Shown: positions 33,181 through 42,224 of the stretch, in pieces | Numbering within the stretch: the first letter of the stretch is position 1 | How the letters are laid out: the number at the start of each line of letters is the position of its first letter | Assembly: GCA_963836195.1 (NCBI GenBank) | Contig: CAWIIX010000020.1 | Location: 620,001 to 684,000, forward strand | Reading direction: 5' to 3' | Length of the DNA stretch: 64,000 bases | DNA from: Trebonia sp963836195 | GTDB taxonomy: Bacteria; Actinomycetota; Actinomycetes; Streptosporangiales; Streptosporangiaceae | The notes under the pieces: model-generated | The model's input: only the letters and a program-made list of their open reading frames with translations | Databases searched by the model: none | Told to the model about the DNA's origin: nothing | Made by a program: the position numbers and the translations under genes

Positions 33181-33207
33181 TGTCACAGTTCCCGATGCTG
33201 CCTTGTC
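33181..33207 (+). promoter_or_regulatory. Candidate ECF41 sigma-dependent promoter
   Basis: TGTCACA, sixteen bases, then TGTC. The reported ECF41 target consensus is TGTCACA-N16-CGTC, so only one base differs. It lies 37 bases before the epimerase/sigJ operon, exactly where an autoregulated ECF41 promoter is expected. Confidence 0.7.
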
Positions 33208-33243
33208 TTCAGGGGAAAGACGCTACGCGGGAAGGAAAATCTC

Positions 33244-34173
33244 ATGCGAGTCTTCGTCACGGGAGCGACCGGGGCACTGGGACGGCACCTGGTGCCCGGG
33301 CTGGTCGCGGCGGGTCATCAGGTCACCGCCAGCACGAGGTCGGCGGCCAAGACGGCGCAGTTGCGGGAGGCGGGCGCGGTCCCGGTCGTCGTGGACGGGC
33401 TGGACCGGCCGGCGGTGATCGCGGCCGTGCGGGCGGCCGCGCCGGAGGTGATCGTGCACCAGATGACGGCGCTGGCGGACATGCGCAGCCTCCGCAATTT
33501 CGACCGGGTGTTCGCCGGCACCAACGAGCTGCGGACCAAGGGCACTGACAACCTGCTCGCGGCCGCCGCCGAAGCAGGCACCCGACGGGTGGTGGCGCAG
33601 AGCTACACCGGCTGGACCAACGAGCGTTCCGGCGGGCCGGTCAAGACGGAAAGCGACCTCCTGGACGCGAATCCGCTCTCGTCGACCCGGCAGTCGATGG
33701 CGGCGATCAGGCACGTCGAGCAGGCCGTTCCGGCCGGCGTGCCGGAGGGCGTGGTGCTGCGTTACGGCAGCTTCTACGGCTCGGGAGCGTCGGACGTCAT
33801 GCTCGACCTGGTCCGTAAGCGGCAGCTGCCGGTGATCGGCGGCGGAGCCGGGATCTGGTCCTTCATCGAGTCCTCGGACGCGGCCGCCGCCACCGTGGCG
33901 GCCGTCGGCGGCGGCGCCCCCGGCGTGTATAACATCGTCGACGACGACCCCTCCCCGGTCGCCGAGTGGCTGCCGTACCTGGCCGGGCTGCTGGGCGCGA
34001 AGCCGCCGCTGCGGGCGCCGGTCTGGCTCGGCCGGCTGCTGGCGGGGGAGCTCGTCGTGGCGCAGATGACGAGCGTGCGCGGGTCGTCGAACCTGAAGGC
34101 GAAGAAGGAACTCGGCTGGGAGCCGCGGTACGCGAGCTGGAGGGAGGGGTTCCGTGCCTGGGTCAGCGGATGA
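33244..34173 (+). CDS. NAD(P)-dependent epimerase/dehydratase-like oxidoreductase
   Basis: A 309-residue extended short-chain dehydrogenase. The Rossmann motif is FVTGATGALGRHL at residues 4-16, and the active-site region includes AQSYTGW. This is the oxidoreductase class ('COE' partners) that typically sits beside ECF41 sigma genes and is their main target. ATG 33244 follows GGAAGGA. It overlaps the sigma gene by 20 bases. Substrate unknown. Confidence 0.9.
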   Translation: MRVFVTGATGALGRHLVPGLVAAGHQVTASTRSAAKTAQLREAGAVPVVVDGLDRPAVIAAVRAAAPEVIVHQMTALADMRSLRNFDRVFAGTNELRTKGTDNLLAAAAEAGTRRVVAQSYTGWTNERSGGPVKTESDLLDANPLSSTRQSMAAIRHVEQAVPAGVPEGVVLRYGSFYGSGASDVMLDLVRKRQLPVIGGGAGIWSFIESSDAAAATVAAVGGGAPGVYNIVDDDPSPVAEWLPYLAGLLGAKPPLRAPVWLGRLLAGELVVAQMTSVRGSSNLKAKKELGWEPRYASWREGFRAWVSG

Positions 34174-35122
34174 GGTGGGCGAGGTGGATGAGGCGGGCGA
34201 GTCCGGGTACCGGCCGCTGCTGTTCTCCATCGCCTACGGGATGACCGGTTCGGTCGGCGACGCCGAGGACATCGCGCAGGACGCGTTCGTCGGCCTGACC
34301 AGGGCGCGGCAGGCGGGAACCGTGATCGCCGATCCGAAGGCGTACCTGACGACGGCGGTGACCCGGCTGAGCATCAACTACCTGCGCTCGGCGCGGGTCC
34401 GACGGGAGACGTACGTGGGCGACTGGCTGCCGGAGCCGGTCGTCGTGCCGGTCGATGAGCCGGGGCCGGCCGAGCACGCCGAGCTGGCGGACTCGCTCTC
34501 GATGGCGTTCCTGGTCCTGCTCGAGGCGCTCTCGCCGACCGAGCGGGCGGTGTTCATGCTCCGCGAGGCGTTCGGTTACGGCTACCCGGAGGTGGCCGAG
34601 GTCACCGGGAAGACCGAGGCGAACTGCCGGCAGATTTTCGCCCGGGCGCGCCAGCGCATCGCCGCCGGCGGGCGGGCGCGCGAGGCCGCCGCGCCCCCGG
34701 CCCGACGGGCGGCGGGCGAGCAGTTCGCGCGCCGGTTCTTCGAGGCCGCCGCCGGCGGCGACATGGGGGCGCTGCTCGGGATGGTCGCGCCGGACGTCGT
34801 CTTCCACGGGGACGGCGGCGGCAAGGCGCAGGCGCTCGGAAGCCCGATGGCCGGACGGGACCGGGTGCTGCGGTTCCTGCTCGGCTTGTTCCGCCGCGGC
34901 CAGGTGCTCGACGCCTCGCTCCGGCTGGCCTGGGTCAACGGCCAGCCGGGGGCCGTGGTCTACGACGCCGACGGCCGGGTGATCAGCGTGTTCGGGCTCG
35001 AGGTGGCCGAGGGCGTGGTCCAGGCGATCAACTCGGTGGTCAACCCGGACAAGCTCGGCCATCTCGGGCCGGTGTCCGATGTGGCCCGGCTCCCCGGCCC
35101 CGGGCCAGGCCGAGCCGAGTGA
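34154..35122 (+). CDS. ECF41-group sigma factor (SigJ-like)
   Basis: A 322-residue sigma factor with regions 2 (residues 18-82) and 4 (about 118-170) and a SnoaL-like extension. The three ECF41 signatures are visible: WLPEP at 91-95, DGGGK at 220-224 and NPDK at 297-300. In this group the extension replaces an anti-sigma factor and tunes activity. GTG 34154 has GGAGGGG upstream. Co-transcribed with the epimerase; it probably drives the TGTCACA promoter ahead of the pair. Confidence 0.93.
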   Translation: MPGSADEVGEVDEAGESGYRPLLFSIAYGMTGSVGDAEDIAQDAFVGLTRARQAGTVIADPKAYLTTAVTRLSINYLRSARVRRETYVGDWLPEPVVVPVDEPGPAEHAELADSLSMAFLVLLEALSPTERAVFMLREAFGYGYPEVAEVTGKTEANCRQIFARARQRIAAGGRAREAAAPPARRAAGEQFARRFFEAAAGGDMGALLGMVAPDVVFHGDGGGKAQALGSPMAGRDRVLRFLLGLFRRGQVLDASLRLAWVNGQPGAVVYDADGRVISVFGLEVAEGVVQAINSVVNPDKLGHLGPVSDVARLPGPGPGRAE

Positions 35123-35212
35123 GCGAGCTCACCGTGACCGGGGTGTAACCGGGTCCGCTCGGGGCAGGTGAGACCGGGTCCGAGCACCCAACCGGTGAGG
35201 AGAGTTCGTCCC

Positions 35213-36049
35213 GTGGGTTCCATTCCGAACATCACGCTGAACAACGGCCAGGCCATCCCGCAGTTCGGCTTCGGCGTCTTCCAGATCGAGCCGAAGGACA
35301 CGGCGGCCGCCGTGAGCACTGCGCTCGAGGCCGGGTACCGGCACATCGACACCGCCGAGATGTACGGCAACGAGGCCGAGGTGGGGGAGGCCGTCGCGGC
35401 GTCGGGCCTCGAGCGAAGCGAGGTCTTTCTCACCAGCAAGCTGAACAATGACGCGCACGAGCCCGACGCCGCCCGCGAGGCCTTCGACCAGACGCTCAAG
35501 GCGCTCGGCGTCGACTACGTCGACCTGTTCCTCATCCACTGGCCGCTGCCGATGCGCTACGACGGTGACTTCGTCTCGACCTGGAAGACGCTGGAGGAGT
35601 TCTACCGCGAGGGCCGCGCCCGGTCCGTCGGCGTCTCCAACTTCCAGCCCCAGCACCTGCGGCGGCTGCACGGGCAGACCGACATCATCCCCGCGGTCAA
35701 CCAGATCGAGGCGCACCCGTACCTGACCCAGGATGACGTGCGCGCGTTCTGCGCCCAGCACCAGATCGCGGTCGAGGCCTGGTCGCCGCTCGGCAAGGGA
35801 ACGGTTCTCGACGACCCAGTCGTCGGGCGGATCGCCGAGCGGACCGGCAAGACCCCGGCTCAGGTCGTGCTGCGCTGGCACATCCAGCGCGGCGACATCG
35901 TGTTCCCCAAGTCGGTCACCCCGGAGCGGATCCGGGAGAACATCGACATCTTCGACTTCGAGCTGTCCGGCGCCGACGTCAACGAGATCACGCTGCTGAA
36001 CAAGAACGAGCGCACCGGCCCCGACCCGGACAAGTTCACCGGGAAGTAG
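35213..36049 (+). CDS. Aldo/keto reductase (2,5-diketo-D-gluconate reductase type)
   Basis: A 278-residue AKR5-like reductase: PQFGFGVFQI at the start, YRHIDTAEMYGNEAEVGEAV (Asp, Tyr), FLTSKLNN (Lys), LFLIHWPLPM (His), and the cofactor loop FPKSVTPERIRENI. Substrates in the family are sugar ketones and small carbonyls. GTG 35213 has GAGGAG eleven bases upstream. It follows the ECF41 operon by 90 bases and could be part of its regulon, though no second target promoter is obvious. Confidence 0.9.
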   Translation: MGSIPNITLNNGQAIPQFGFGVFQIEPKDTAAAVSTALEAGYRHIDTAEMYGNEAEVGEAVAASGLERSEVFLTSKLNNDAHEPDAAREAFDQTLKALGVDYVDLFLIHWPLPMRYDGDFVSTWKTLEEFYREGRARSVGVSNFQPQHLRRLHGQTDIIPAVNQIEAHPYLTQDDVRAFCAQHQIAVEAWSPLGKGTVLDDPVVGRIAERTGKTPAQVVLRWHIQRGDIVFPKSVTPERIRENIDIFDFELSGADVNEITLLNKNERTGPDPDKFTGK

Positions 36050-36068
36050 CTCGGGTCAATCAGCCCGG

Positions 36069-36854
36069 TTAGTCGACCTCGGGCGTGCGGGTGACGCTCC
36101 GCCCGGCCCGCCGCGCGAGGTCGGCGAACTGGGCCGAGTTGATGACGGCGGCCCCGCCGTGGTCGTTATTGAAGTAGACGTACACGTCGGCCTCGTCCGG
36201 CCACGTCTCGGTCAGCCGCGTCACCCAGGCCTGCAGCGCCCGCGGCCCGTAGCGGGGCCGCGGCTGCGCCGTTCCCTCGTGGAACCGCAGATAGCCCCAG
36301 CTGGCGGTGCGCCAGAGCGGCGTGATCGGACGGCCGCGCCGGTCGGCCCAGCACAACGCGGCGTCGTGCGCGGCCAGGACCTGGCGGGTCTCCTCGGTCC
36401 ACCAGGTCTCGTGCCGCGGTTCGACCGCGACCCGCGGACCGTGCTCGCCGAGGGCGGCCGCCGCCGTCCGGAATTCCCGCAGGCACGCGTCCAGGGCCTT
36501 GGCGTCGGCCTTCAACGTCGGCGGGAGCTGGAGCAGGACAGGCCCGAGCTTGGGTCCCAGCCCCGCCGCCGCGCCGAGCAGCCGGGCCACCGGCTCGGCC
36601 GGGTCGCGCAGTCGGCGCACATGGGTGAGGTAGCGGCTGGCCTTGACCGCCATCACGAAGTCATCCGGGGTCCGCTCCCGCCAGCTCTCGAACGTCTCCC
36701 GCGGCGGCAGCCGGTAGAAGCTGTTGTTGTTCTCCACCGTCTGGTACCGCTCGGCGAAGTGCTCGAGCCAGCGGCGCTGCGGGACCCCCGGCGGGTAAAG
36801 CGGGCCGCGCCAGTCGCGGTACTGCCAGCCGGACGTCCCGATCTTCATCGGCAT
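36069..36854 (-). CDS. DUF72-family protein (YecE-like)
   Basis: A 261-residue TIM-barrel-like protein of unknown biochemical role. The family features are clear: KIGTSGWQYRDWRGPLYP at the start, ENNNSFYRLPPRETFESW, VKASRYLTHVRRL, and the terminal VYVYFNNDHGGAAVINS. Start is ATG 36854 (or 36848). It is divergent from a small PH-domain membrane gene. Confidence 0.93.
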   Translation of the reverse strand: MPMKIGTSGWQYRDWRGPLYPPGVPQRRWLEHFAERYQTVENNNSFYRLPPRETFESWRERTPDDFVMAVKASRYLTHVRRLRDPAEPVARLLGAAAGLGPKLGPVLLQLPPTLKADAKALDACLREFRTAAAALGEHGPRVAVEPRHETWWTEETRQVLAAHDAALCWADRRGRPITPLWRTASWGYLRFHEGTAQPRPRYGPRALQAWVTRLTETWPDEADVYVYFNNDHGGAAVINSAQFADLARRAGRSVTRTPEVD

Positions 36855-36889
36855 GGCCGTTACCTGCCCGCCAATCTACGATTCTCCTC

Positions 36890-37351
36890 GTGGAGCCCGA
36901 GAGATTCGAGATCAGTCCTCGCCAGCTGTCTCATGCGACCATCTATGTCGGGGTGATCTTCGCCGTCGGCGCCCTCGTCCTGGTAGCGGCGGGCGCGGGT
37001 GCGGACTGGGCCAGGCCCCTGCTGGGATTGGCCATCACCCTTGTTTCCGCTGCCCTCATCTGTGTGTGGATCCGGATCGCTTACGCCCGGGCGTACACCG
37101 AGATCACGGCGGACGGCTTCTCGACTCGTGGGTTGTCCGGCACTAAGCGCGCTGCCTGGGCGGACGTCTCCGCGATCAAGGTGTCCACGGTCAACGGCAT
37201 CTCCGGCGTCAAGGTCTGGGTGTCGGGCGGGCGCACGGCCATCGTGCTGGGCGCGCCGATGCGGAGTCCGATCATGCGCGACCCGGACTTCACGAGCGAG
37301 GTCGAACGGATCGTCGCCGCCTGGCGCTCGGGTGTTGCAGCCGGAAACTAA
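36890..37351 (+). CDS. PH-domain membrane protein
   Basis: A 153-residue protein with two N-terminal transmembrane helices (residues 17-60) and a C-terminal bacterial PH-like domain of the bPH6/DUF type, with YTEITADGFSTRG, AAWADVSAIKV and VSGGRTAIVLG. These are commonly found as small actinobacterial membrane proteins without known function. GTG 36890 lacks a strong ribosome site. Confidence 0.75.
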   Translation: MEPERFEISPRQLSHATIYVGVIFAVGALVLVAAGAGADWARPLLGLAITLVSAALICVWIRIAYARAYTEITADGFSTRGLSGTKRAAWADVSAIKVSTVNGISGVKVWVSGGRTAIVLGAPMRSPIMRDPDFTSEVERIVAAWRSGVAAGN

Positions 37352-37363
37352 CGGCTGTTAATC

Positions 37364-37396
37364 GTTCAGAAGCTGTACACCTCTGGTTCAGCTTGA
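37364..37396 (+). promoter_or_regulatory. PHO box: three 11-bp direct repeat units
   Basis: GTTCAGAAGCT, GTACACCTCTG and GTTCAGCTTGA follow each other without gap. Each is a GTTCAnn-like heptamer plus four bases, the layout of the PhoP-binding site defined in Streptomyces. The last unit overlaps a TTGACG. It lies 61 bases before the purple acid phosphatase start, so phosphate-starvation control by PhoR-PhoP is likely. Confidence 0.75.
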
Positions 37397-37456
37397 CGTC
37401 GTCCCGGGCCGGGAGCATCGCAATGTTTGTCTGTGATTGCCTCAGGAGGGACAGTA

Positions 37457-39013
37457 ATGACGGAGAGCATGGAGCGGACCGGCGTCTCGCGGCGGGGGTT
37501 CCTCGGCGGCGTCGGCGTCACCGCCGGCGGTCTGATGGTGGCCAGCGGCCCGGTCTTCTGGCAGCAGGCGGCCAAGGCGGACACGGTCACCGCCGAGCAG
37601 GTCCACCTGACCTTCGGCGCGGACCCTGCTCGCGAGGTTGTCGTGTCGTGGGTGAGCCCGACCTCGGTGTCCAACCCGGCCGTGGTCCTCGGCACCACCC
37701 ACGGCGGCTTCGGCCGGACCGTGCACGCCGAGACCCTCACCTACACCGACTCCAACAACGGCGTCGAGACCCTGGTCCAGCACGCCCGCCTCGAGGGCCT
37801 GCGGCCCGACACCGACTACGTGTACAAGATCGTCAGCGGCGGCGAGACCCAGGTCTCGAGCGCGTTCCGCACCGCCCCCGAGGGCCGCGTCCCGTTCCGG
37901 TTCACCAGCGTCGGCGACATCGCCTGCGGTGACACCGCCTACTCGAAGGCGTCGCTCAACGCCATGGCCACCGCCGCCACCATCGAGTCGTTCAACCCGG
38001 TCGTGCACGTGGTCAACGGCGACCTGTCCTACGCCAACTCCAACCAGCTCTTCCAGCCCCAGGTCTGGGAGGAGTACTTCGACAACACCCAGCTCTCGTC
38101 CGCGAACCGGCCGTGGATGCCGACCCTCGGCAACCACGAGAACGAGCCCGGCAACGGCCCGCAGGGCTACCTCTCCTACCAGACCCGCTTCGCGCTGCCG
38201 AAGAACGGCTCGGGCGAGTTCGAGGGCAACTGGTACAAGTTCCAGGTCGGCTCGGTGCTGTTCGTCATGCTGGACAACAATGACGTCTGCTACCAGATCG
38301 ACACCGGCACCTACGCGAGCACCGGCGACAACCAGATCCTGACCGGCTACTCCGGCGGCGCGCAGCTGAAGTGGCTGGAGCGGACGCTCCGCGAGGCGTC
38401 GACCGACCGGAGCGTCGACTGGATCGTCGCCGTCATGCACCAGCCGGCCATGTCGACCTCGGACGCGGACGGCTCCGACCTGGGCATCCGGCAGAACTGG
38501 ATGCCGCTGTTCTACCAGTACGGCGTCGACTTCGTGCTGGCCGGGCACGACCACGACTACGAGCGCAGCTACGCGGTGCGCGGCACCGACTCCGGCACGG
38601 TCCTGCGGCCGCACGTCGTCAGCACCGACCTGACCAAGGTCGACTCCGACAAGGGCCTCGTCCACCTGGTGATCGGCACCGGCGGCACCAAGGGCCACGA
38701 CGACGTCTACAACACCGGCACTGCGGGCGAGCCGACCGAGACCATCAACGTCTCCGGCACCGAGACCGAGACCGAGGACGCCCCGTGGTCGGCGGTCACC
38801 GACCCGAACACCACCTACCCGTGGGGCCTCGGCGTGTTCGACGTCGACCCCGGCCGCTTCCCCGGCGACAAGACCACGATGACCTTCACCTACTACCACA
38901 CCCCGGCCGCCACCGCCGCGACCCCGTACCCGGCCCCGATCGAGTTCGACACCTTCACCGCCACCCGGACCCGCTCGGACGGCTTCGGCTTCCGCCAGCG
39001 CGACGCCAAGTAG
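37457..39013 (+). CDS. Purple acid phosphatase-like metallophosphoesterase, Tat-exported
   Basis: A 518-residue secreted phosphatase. The twin-arginine signal SRRGFLGGVGVTAGG lies within the first 27 residues. A fibronectin-like purple acid phosphatase N-terminal domain (VHLTFGADPAREVVVSWVSP) precedes the metallophosphoesterase core, with metal ligands in VGDIACGD, NGDLSYAN, LGNHENE, VMHQPAM and GHDHDYERS. ATG 37457 follows CAGGAGGG. The adjacent PHO box supports a role in scavenging phosphate from esters outside the cell when phosphate is scarce. Confidence 0.93.
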   Translation: MTESMERTGVSRRGFLGGVGVTAGGLMVASGPVFWQQAAKADTVTAEQVHLTFGADPAREVVVSWVSPTSVSNPAVVLGTTHGGFGRTVHAETLTYTDSNNGVETLVQHARLEGLRPDTDYVYKIVSGGETQVSSAFRTAPEGRVPFRFTSVGDIACGDTAYSKASLNAMATAATIESFNPVVHVVNGDLSYANSNQLFQPQVWEEYFDNTQLSSANRPWMPTLGNHENEPGNGPQGYLSYQTRFALPKNGSGEFEGNWYKFQVGSVLFVMLDNNDVCYQIDTGTYASTGDNQILTGYSGGAQLKWLERTLREASTDRSVDWIVAVMHQPAMSTSDADGSDLGIRQNWMPLFYQYGVDFVLAGHDHDYERSYAVRGTDSGTVLRPHVVSTDLTKVDSDKGLVHLVIGTGGTKGHDDVYNTGTAGEPTETINVSGTETETEDAPWSAVTDPNTTYPWGLGVFDVDPGRFPGDKTTMTFTYYHTPAATAATPYPAPIEFDTFTATRTRSDGFGFRQRDAK

Positions 39014-39048
39014 GCCTGGGTCTCAGCGCGACTGCGGCGAGTCGCCCC

Positions 39049-39088
39049 GGTCCGTTCGGGATAAAAGCATTTGAATTTCGAACGGACC
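39049..39088 (+). terminator. Hairpin after the phosphatase gene
   Basis: GGTCCGTTCG at 39049-39058 pairs perfectly with CGAACGGACC at 39079-39088 around a 20-base AT-rich loop. It lies 35 bases past the phosphatase stop. No T-run follows, so termination is plausible but not certain. Confidence 0.45.
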
Positions 39089-39138
39089 CGGGCGCCTCTG
39101 GCAGCTCGGGCGCGAGCCTGGATGACACAATCGACCTT

Positions 39139-40311
39139 GTGGACTCTGCCCTCCTTGAGGCGTTCGGCCTCGACCCCGATGTCCTGCACCTAAATCACGG
39201 CGCGTTCGGCGTCGCCCCGGTCACCGTGCGCCGGGCCGCCGCCGCGTGGCGCGATCGGGCCGAACGGAACCCGCATCGGTTCAACCGGGTCGAGGTCCCC
39301 GGGCTGATCGCGGCGGCGCGCGAGCGCGCGGCCGGGTTCCTCGGCGTCGACCCGTCCCGGGCGGCGTGGGTGCGCAACGTCTCCGAGGGAGTGTCCGCCG
39401 TCCTCGGCTCGCTCGACCTCGGCGCCGGCGACGAGCTGGTGACCAGCACCCACGGCTACGGCGCGGTCCGCAAGGCGCTCAACCACCACGCCGCCCGGGC
39501 CGGCGCGCGGGTCGTCGAGGCGGTCTTTCCTGTCGGCGCCGCTGACGAGGAAATCGCCTCCGCCTACGCGGCCGTCTGCTCAGCGCGGACCCGGCTGGTG
39601 GTGGTCGACCGGATTACCTCGCCGACCGCCACCGTCGTCCCGGTCGCAGCGGTGGCCGCCGCCGTTGGCGCCGCCGCCGACGGCGCCGACGTCCGGGTGC
39701 TGGTCGACGCCGCCCATGCGCCGGGTCAGCTCCCCGACGACATCGCCGCGCTTGGCGCCGACCACTGGATCGGCAACCTCCACAAGTGGGCCTACACCCC
39801 GCGCGGCAGCGCGATCCTGTGGAGCCGGCCGGGCGCCGCGGTGACACCGACGGTGCTCAGCTGGCAGCTCGAGGACGGGTACGCGGCGTCGTTCGACTAC
39901 CCGGGCACCTGGGACTACGCCGGGTGGCTGGCGGTCGGGGACGGCCTGGCGTACTGGGAGGACCTCGGCGGCTGGGACGCCGTAGCGGGGCTGGCGAGCC
40001 TGGTCGCCGAGGGCCAGAAGAAGGTCGCCGAGGGCCTTGGCGTCTCGCTTGAGCGGCTTCCGGTCACGCCGGCGCCCGCGATGCGGCTGGTGCCGCTGCC
40101 GGCGGGCGTCCTCGCCGCGCCCGACCAGGTCGACCCGTTCTACCAGGCGCTGTCGCGGCAGCGCATCGAGGTCGCCCCGATCCACTTCGACGGGGTCGGC
40201 TACCTGCGGATCGCGGCGGCCCCGTACAACACCGGTGACGACTACGACCGGCTGGCCGACGCGGTGCGGGAACTGCTGGAACGGAGCGTCTCCGGCTGGG
40301 TCGGGCGTTAG
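39139..40311 (+). CDS. Class V aminotransferase (isopenicillin N epimerase-like)
   Basis: A 390-residue PLP enzyme. The PLP lysine lies in DHWIGNLHKWAYTPRGSAIL, the cofactor aspartate in VLVDAAHAPGQ, and the N-terminus is the CefD-type DPDVLHLNHGAFGVAP. Reactions in this branch include epimerisation, desulfuration and ergothioneine C-S lysis; which one applies cannot be told. The GTG at 39139 fits the family start but has no ribosome site, so the mRNA may be leaderless. Confidence 0.88.
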   Translation: MDSALLEAFGLDPDVLHLNHGAFGVAPVTVRRAAAAWRDRAERNPHRFNRVEVPGLIAAARERAAGFLGVDPSRAAWVRNVSEGVSAVLGSLDLGAGDELVTSTHGYGAVRKALNHHAARAGARVVEAVFPVGAADEEIASAYAAVCSARTRLVVVDRITSPTATVVPVAAVAAAVGAAADGADVRVLVDAAHAPGQLPDDIAALGADHWIGNLHKWAYTPRGSAILWSRPGAAVTPTVLSWQLEDGYAASFDYPGTWDYAGWLAVGDGLAYWEDLGGWDAVAGLASLVAEGQKKVAEGLGVSLERLPVTPAPAMRLVPLPAGVLAAPDQVDPFYQALSRQRIEVAPIHFDGVGYLRIAAAPYNTGDDYDRLADAVRELLERSVSGWVGR

Positions 40312-40865
40312 ACGGCACGGCCGAGGAAGGCAGCCAGCCGGTCCATGGCGGGCGCGCCGTCCGGTGCCGGCTGCTCGGGCGCGAACGGCCCGGGGGAACG
40401 GCTGCGAAGCTGCCTCTGTGCCAGCGCGAGGCCGCGGGCGGCGACGTTATCGGGGAAGACCGGCGGCTGGCCGGTGGCGCGGGCCAGGTCCCAGCCGTGG
40501 CCGAGGAACTCGGTGATCCGTATGCCTGCCAGCGCGGAGCCCGGCACGGGCCCGAACGGCAGCTCGTAGGTCCGTGCCTCCACCCCCGGCCTGCGTAGGG
40601 CGGCCGCGAGCAGGTCGGCCGAGGCGCGGAAGGCGAAGAAGGGGTCATCGCCGAGGTGGTCGGCGTCGTGGACGGGCGGTTCGGTCCCGGTGACGAGGGT
40701 GACGAACGCGAGGTTCCCGGTCACCAGATGGTTGACCATCTCGCGGACGTCCACTCCCGCGCACGGCGTCGGCAGCTCCCATTGGTCGGGTCCGATGCGA
40801 GCCACGATGCGCTCCACGCCGGCGGTCGCGGCGTCCAGATCGGCCAGCTGATCAGCTTCGTCCAT
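40308..40865 (-). CDS. TIGR03086-type DinB/mycothiol-dependent maleylpyruvate isomerase-like protein
   Basis: A 185-residue four-helix protein of the actinobacterial TIGR03086 family: LPTPCAGVDVREMVNHLVTG (first metal histidine), and ITEFLGHGWDLARATGQ (second histidine region). Many relatives need mycothiol and a divalent metal. The C-terminal AMDRLAAFLGRAV is the family's typical end. ATG 40865; the frame extends upstream without support. It converges with the aminotransferase, overlapping by four bases. Confidence 0.87.
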   Translation of the reverse strand: MDEADQLADLDAATAGVERIVARIGPDQWELPTPCAGVDVREMVNHLVTGNLAFVTLVTGTEPPVHDADHLGDDPFFAFRASADLLAAALRRPGVEARTYELPFGPVPGSALAGIRITEFLGHGWDLARATGQPPVFPDNVAARGLALAQRQLRSRSPGPFAPEQPAPDGAPAMDRLAAFLGRAV

Positions 40866-41022
40866 GGCGGGAACTCTATCCCCGCCATTGCCGCGGACAG
40901 TAGGATCCGGGGCGGGACGGGAGAGACGGGGAATGTCGGACATGTCGTCGGCCAGGAAGCTACGCCGGCAGATCAAACGGTCGGACTTACCTGTTAGGGG
41001 AGTGGCTCCTAACCAGCCGACG

Positions 41023-42096
41023 CTATCCATCCTCGTTCTCCGGAAGGTTCGCGGCCTCGGCGTGGTGCTCGGGTGCGCCCTTGATGGCGATCCCGGTGCG
41101 GGGGTCGAGAGCCGCGTTGAAGAGCTCGGCGACCGACTTGCGGATCTCCTCGCGCAGGGTCGGCTTGTCCCGGCAGAGGTTCTCGATGTTCCGCTGGTAA
41201 AGGACGAACCGCTCGCCAAAGGGGACGCGCGAGCGTGATCCGGCGGCGAAGTCCCCGCCGAGGCCGCCGAACTGACTGTCAGAATCGCCGCCGCCTGCGC
41301 TCGGGCCGGCCAGATGCCACCGGCGATCCGGATCAAGGCCCCGTTCGACCCGGGGCTTTTCCGGCAGCAGGACCACGTCCACCGGCTCGCCGGAGGGGCC
41401 GCCGGTCTCGGCGTCGTGGACCTTGATCTGCGCGTCGACCAGCGCCCGGAATTCGCCGCCCGTCATCCGGTGCGGCACCACCCAGGCGGCGGAGTCCAGC
41501 GCGGCCGCGGCCGCGAAGTCGCCCCGTCCGGCCTGCGGGTTGCGCGGGTCGAGCCAGATCTTGACCTGGCCGCGGAGCGCCAGCGCGGGCGCGAACCGGT
41601 TGTCTGCCTCCGCCAGGTCATCGAGGCGTTCGGCGGCCTCCTCGAATCGAGCCAGCCGATACAGCGCGACCGCCAGGCGCCACAGTGCCTGGGCGGACGT
41701 TGGGTCGGCGTCGACCGCCGCCTGCGCGGCGGTGCGCGCGTCCTCGAAATGACCGAGCCACCACAGCGCCTCGGAGGCGAGCACGAGCGCCGCGATCCGG
41801 ACGGCGGACGCCGGATCGTTCAGGTGGCGGTGGGCCACCCAGAGGGCGCCGAGCGGATGGTCGGGGCACGAGCGGGCGTGTTCCGCCAGCGTGTCCAGGG
41901 CATTCTTGGCCGAGTCGCGGCTCTCGCGGCGGTGTTCGGCCGGGACCAGGTTGAGCCAGCGGGCGGCGACGGACCTCAGGCCCTCGTCGAGCTCGAAGTC
42001 GGGCGCCTTGGCGCTCGCCACGTAGCCGGGGCCGGAGTGGTGTGAGGGCTGGGGGGCTGGACTCACGGGCGGCGTCGCATCATCATGTCCCGGCAT
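41023..42096 (-). CDS. TPR protein with degenerate zincin (metallopeptidase-like) C-terminal domain
   Basis: A 357-residue protein. Residues 45-190 are TPR-like (ARTAAQAAVDADPTSAQALW). The C-terminal part aligns by pattern with the small zincin-like metallopeptidase family (DUF1025-type): MTGGEFRALVDAQI, VDVVLLPEKP, then FGERFVLYQRNIENLC followed by REEIRKSVAELFNAAL. In active relatives the last helix carries HExxH; here the corresponding residues read AELFNA, with no histidine. It is therefore probably a non-catalytic pseudo-peptidase. ATG 42096 follows GAGGAA. Confidence 0.6.
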   Translation of the reverse strand: MPGHDDATPPVSPAPQPSHHSGPGYVASAKAPDFELDEGLRSVAARWLNLVPAEHRRESRDSAKNALDTLAEHARSCPDHPLGALWVAHRHLNDPASAVRIAALVLASEALWWLGHFEDARTAAQAAVDADPTSAQALWRLAVALYRLARFEEAAERLDDLAEADNRFAPALALRGQVKIWLDPRNPQAGRGDFAAAAALDSAAWVVPHRMTGGEFRALVDAQIKVHDAETGGPSGEPVDVVLLPEKPRVERGLDPDRRWHLAGPSAGGGDSDSQFGGLGGDFAAGSRSRVPFGERFVLYQRNIENLCRDKPTLREEIRKSVAELFNAALDPRTGIAIKGAPEHHAEAANLPENEDG

Positions 42097-42224
42097 TGGG
42101 CTCGTTTCCTCGGCTCGGTCCACGGCCGCGACCCCTCGGCCGCGGCGCAGCGGCAAGATGTCTGACCACTGTAGTGGGCCGCCGGAATCGCGCTGCAGCG
42201 GCCGTGACCGTAGCCGGCGGCCGC

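Noticed and set aside
37442..38899. Long minus-strand frame opposite the purple acid phosphatase
   Set aside because: Mirror frame of a well-supported gene with Val/Gly/Asp-rich composition.
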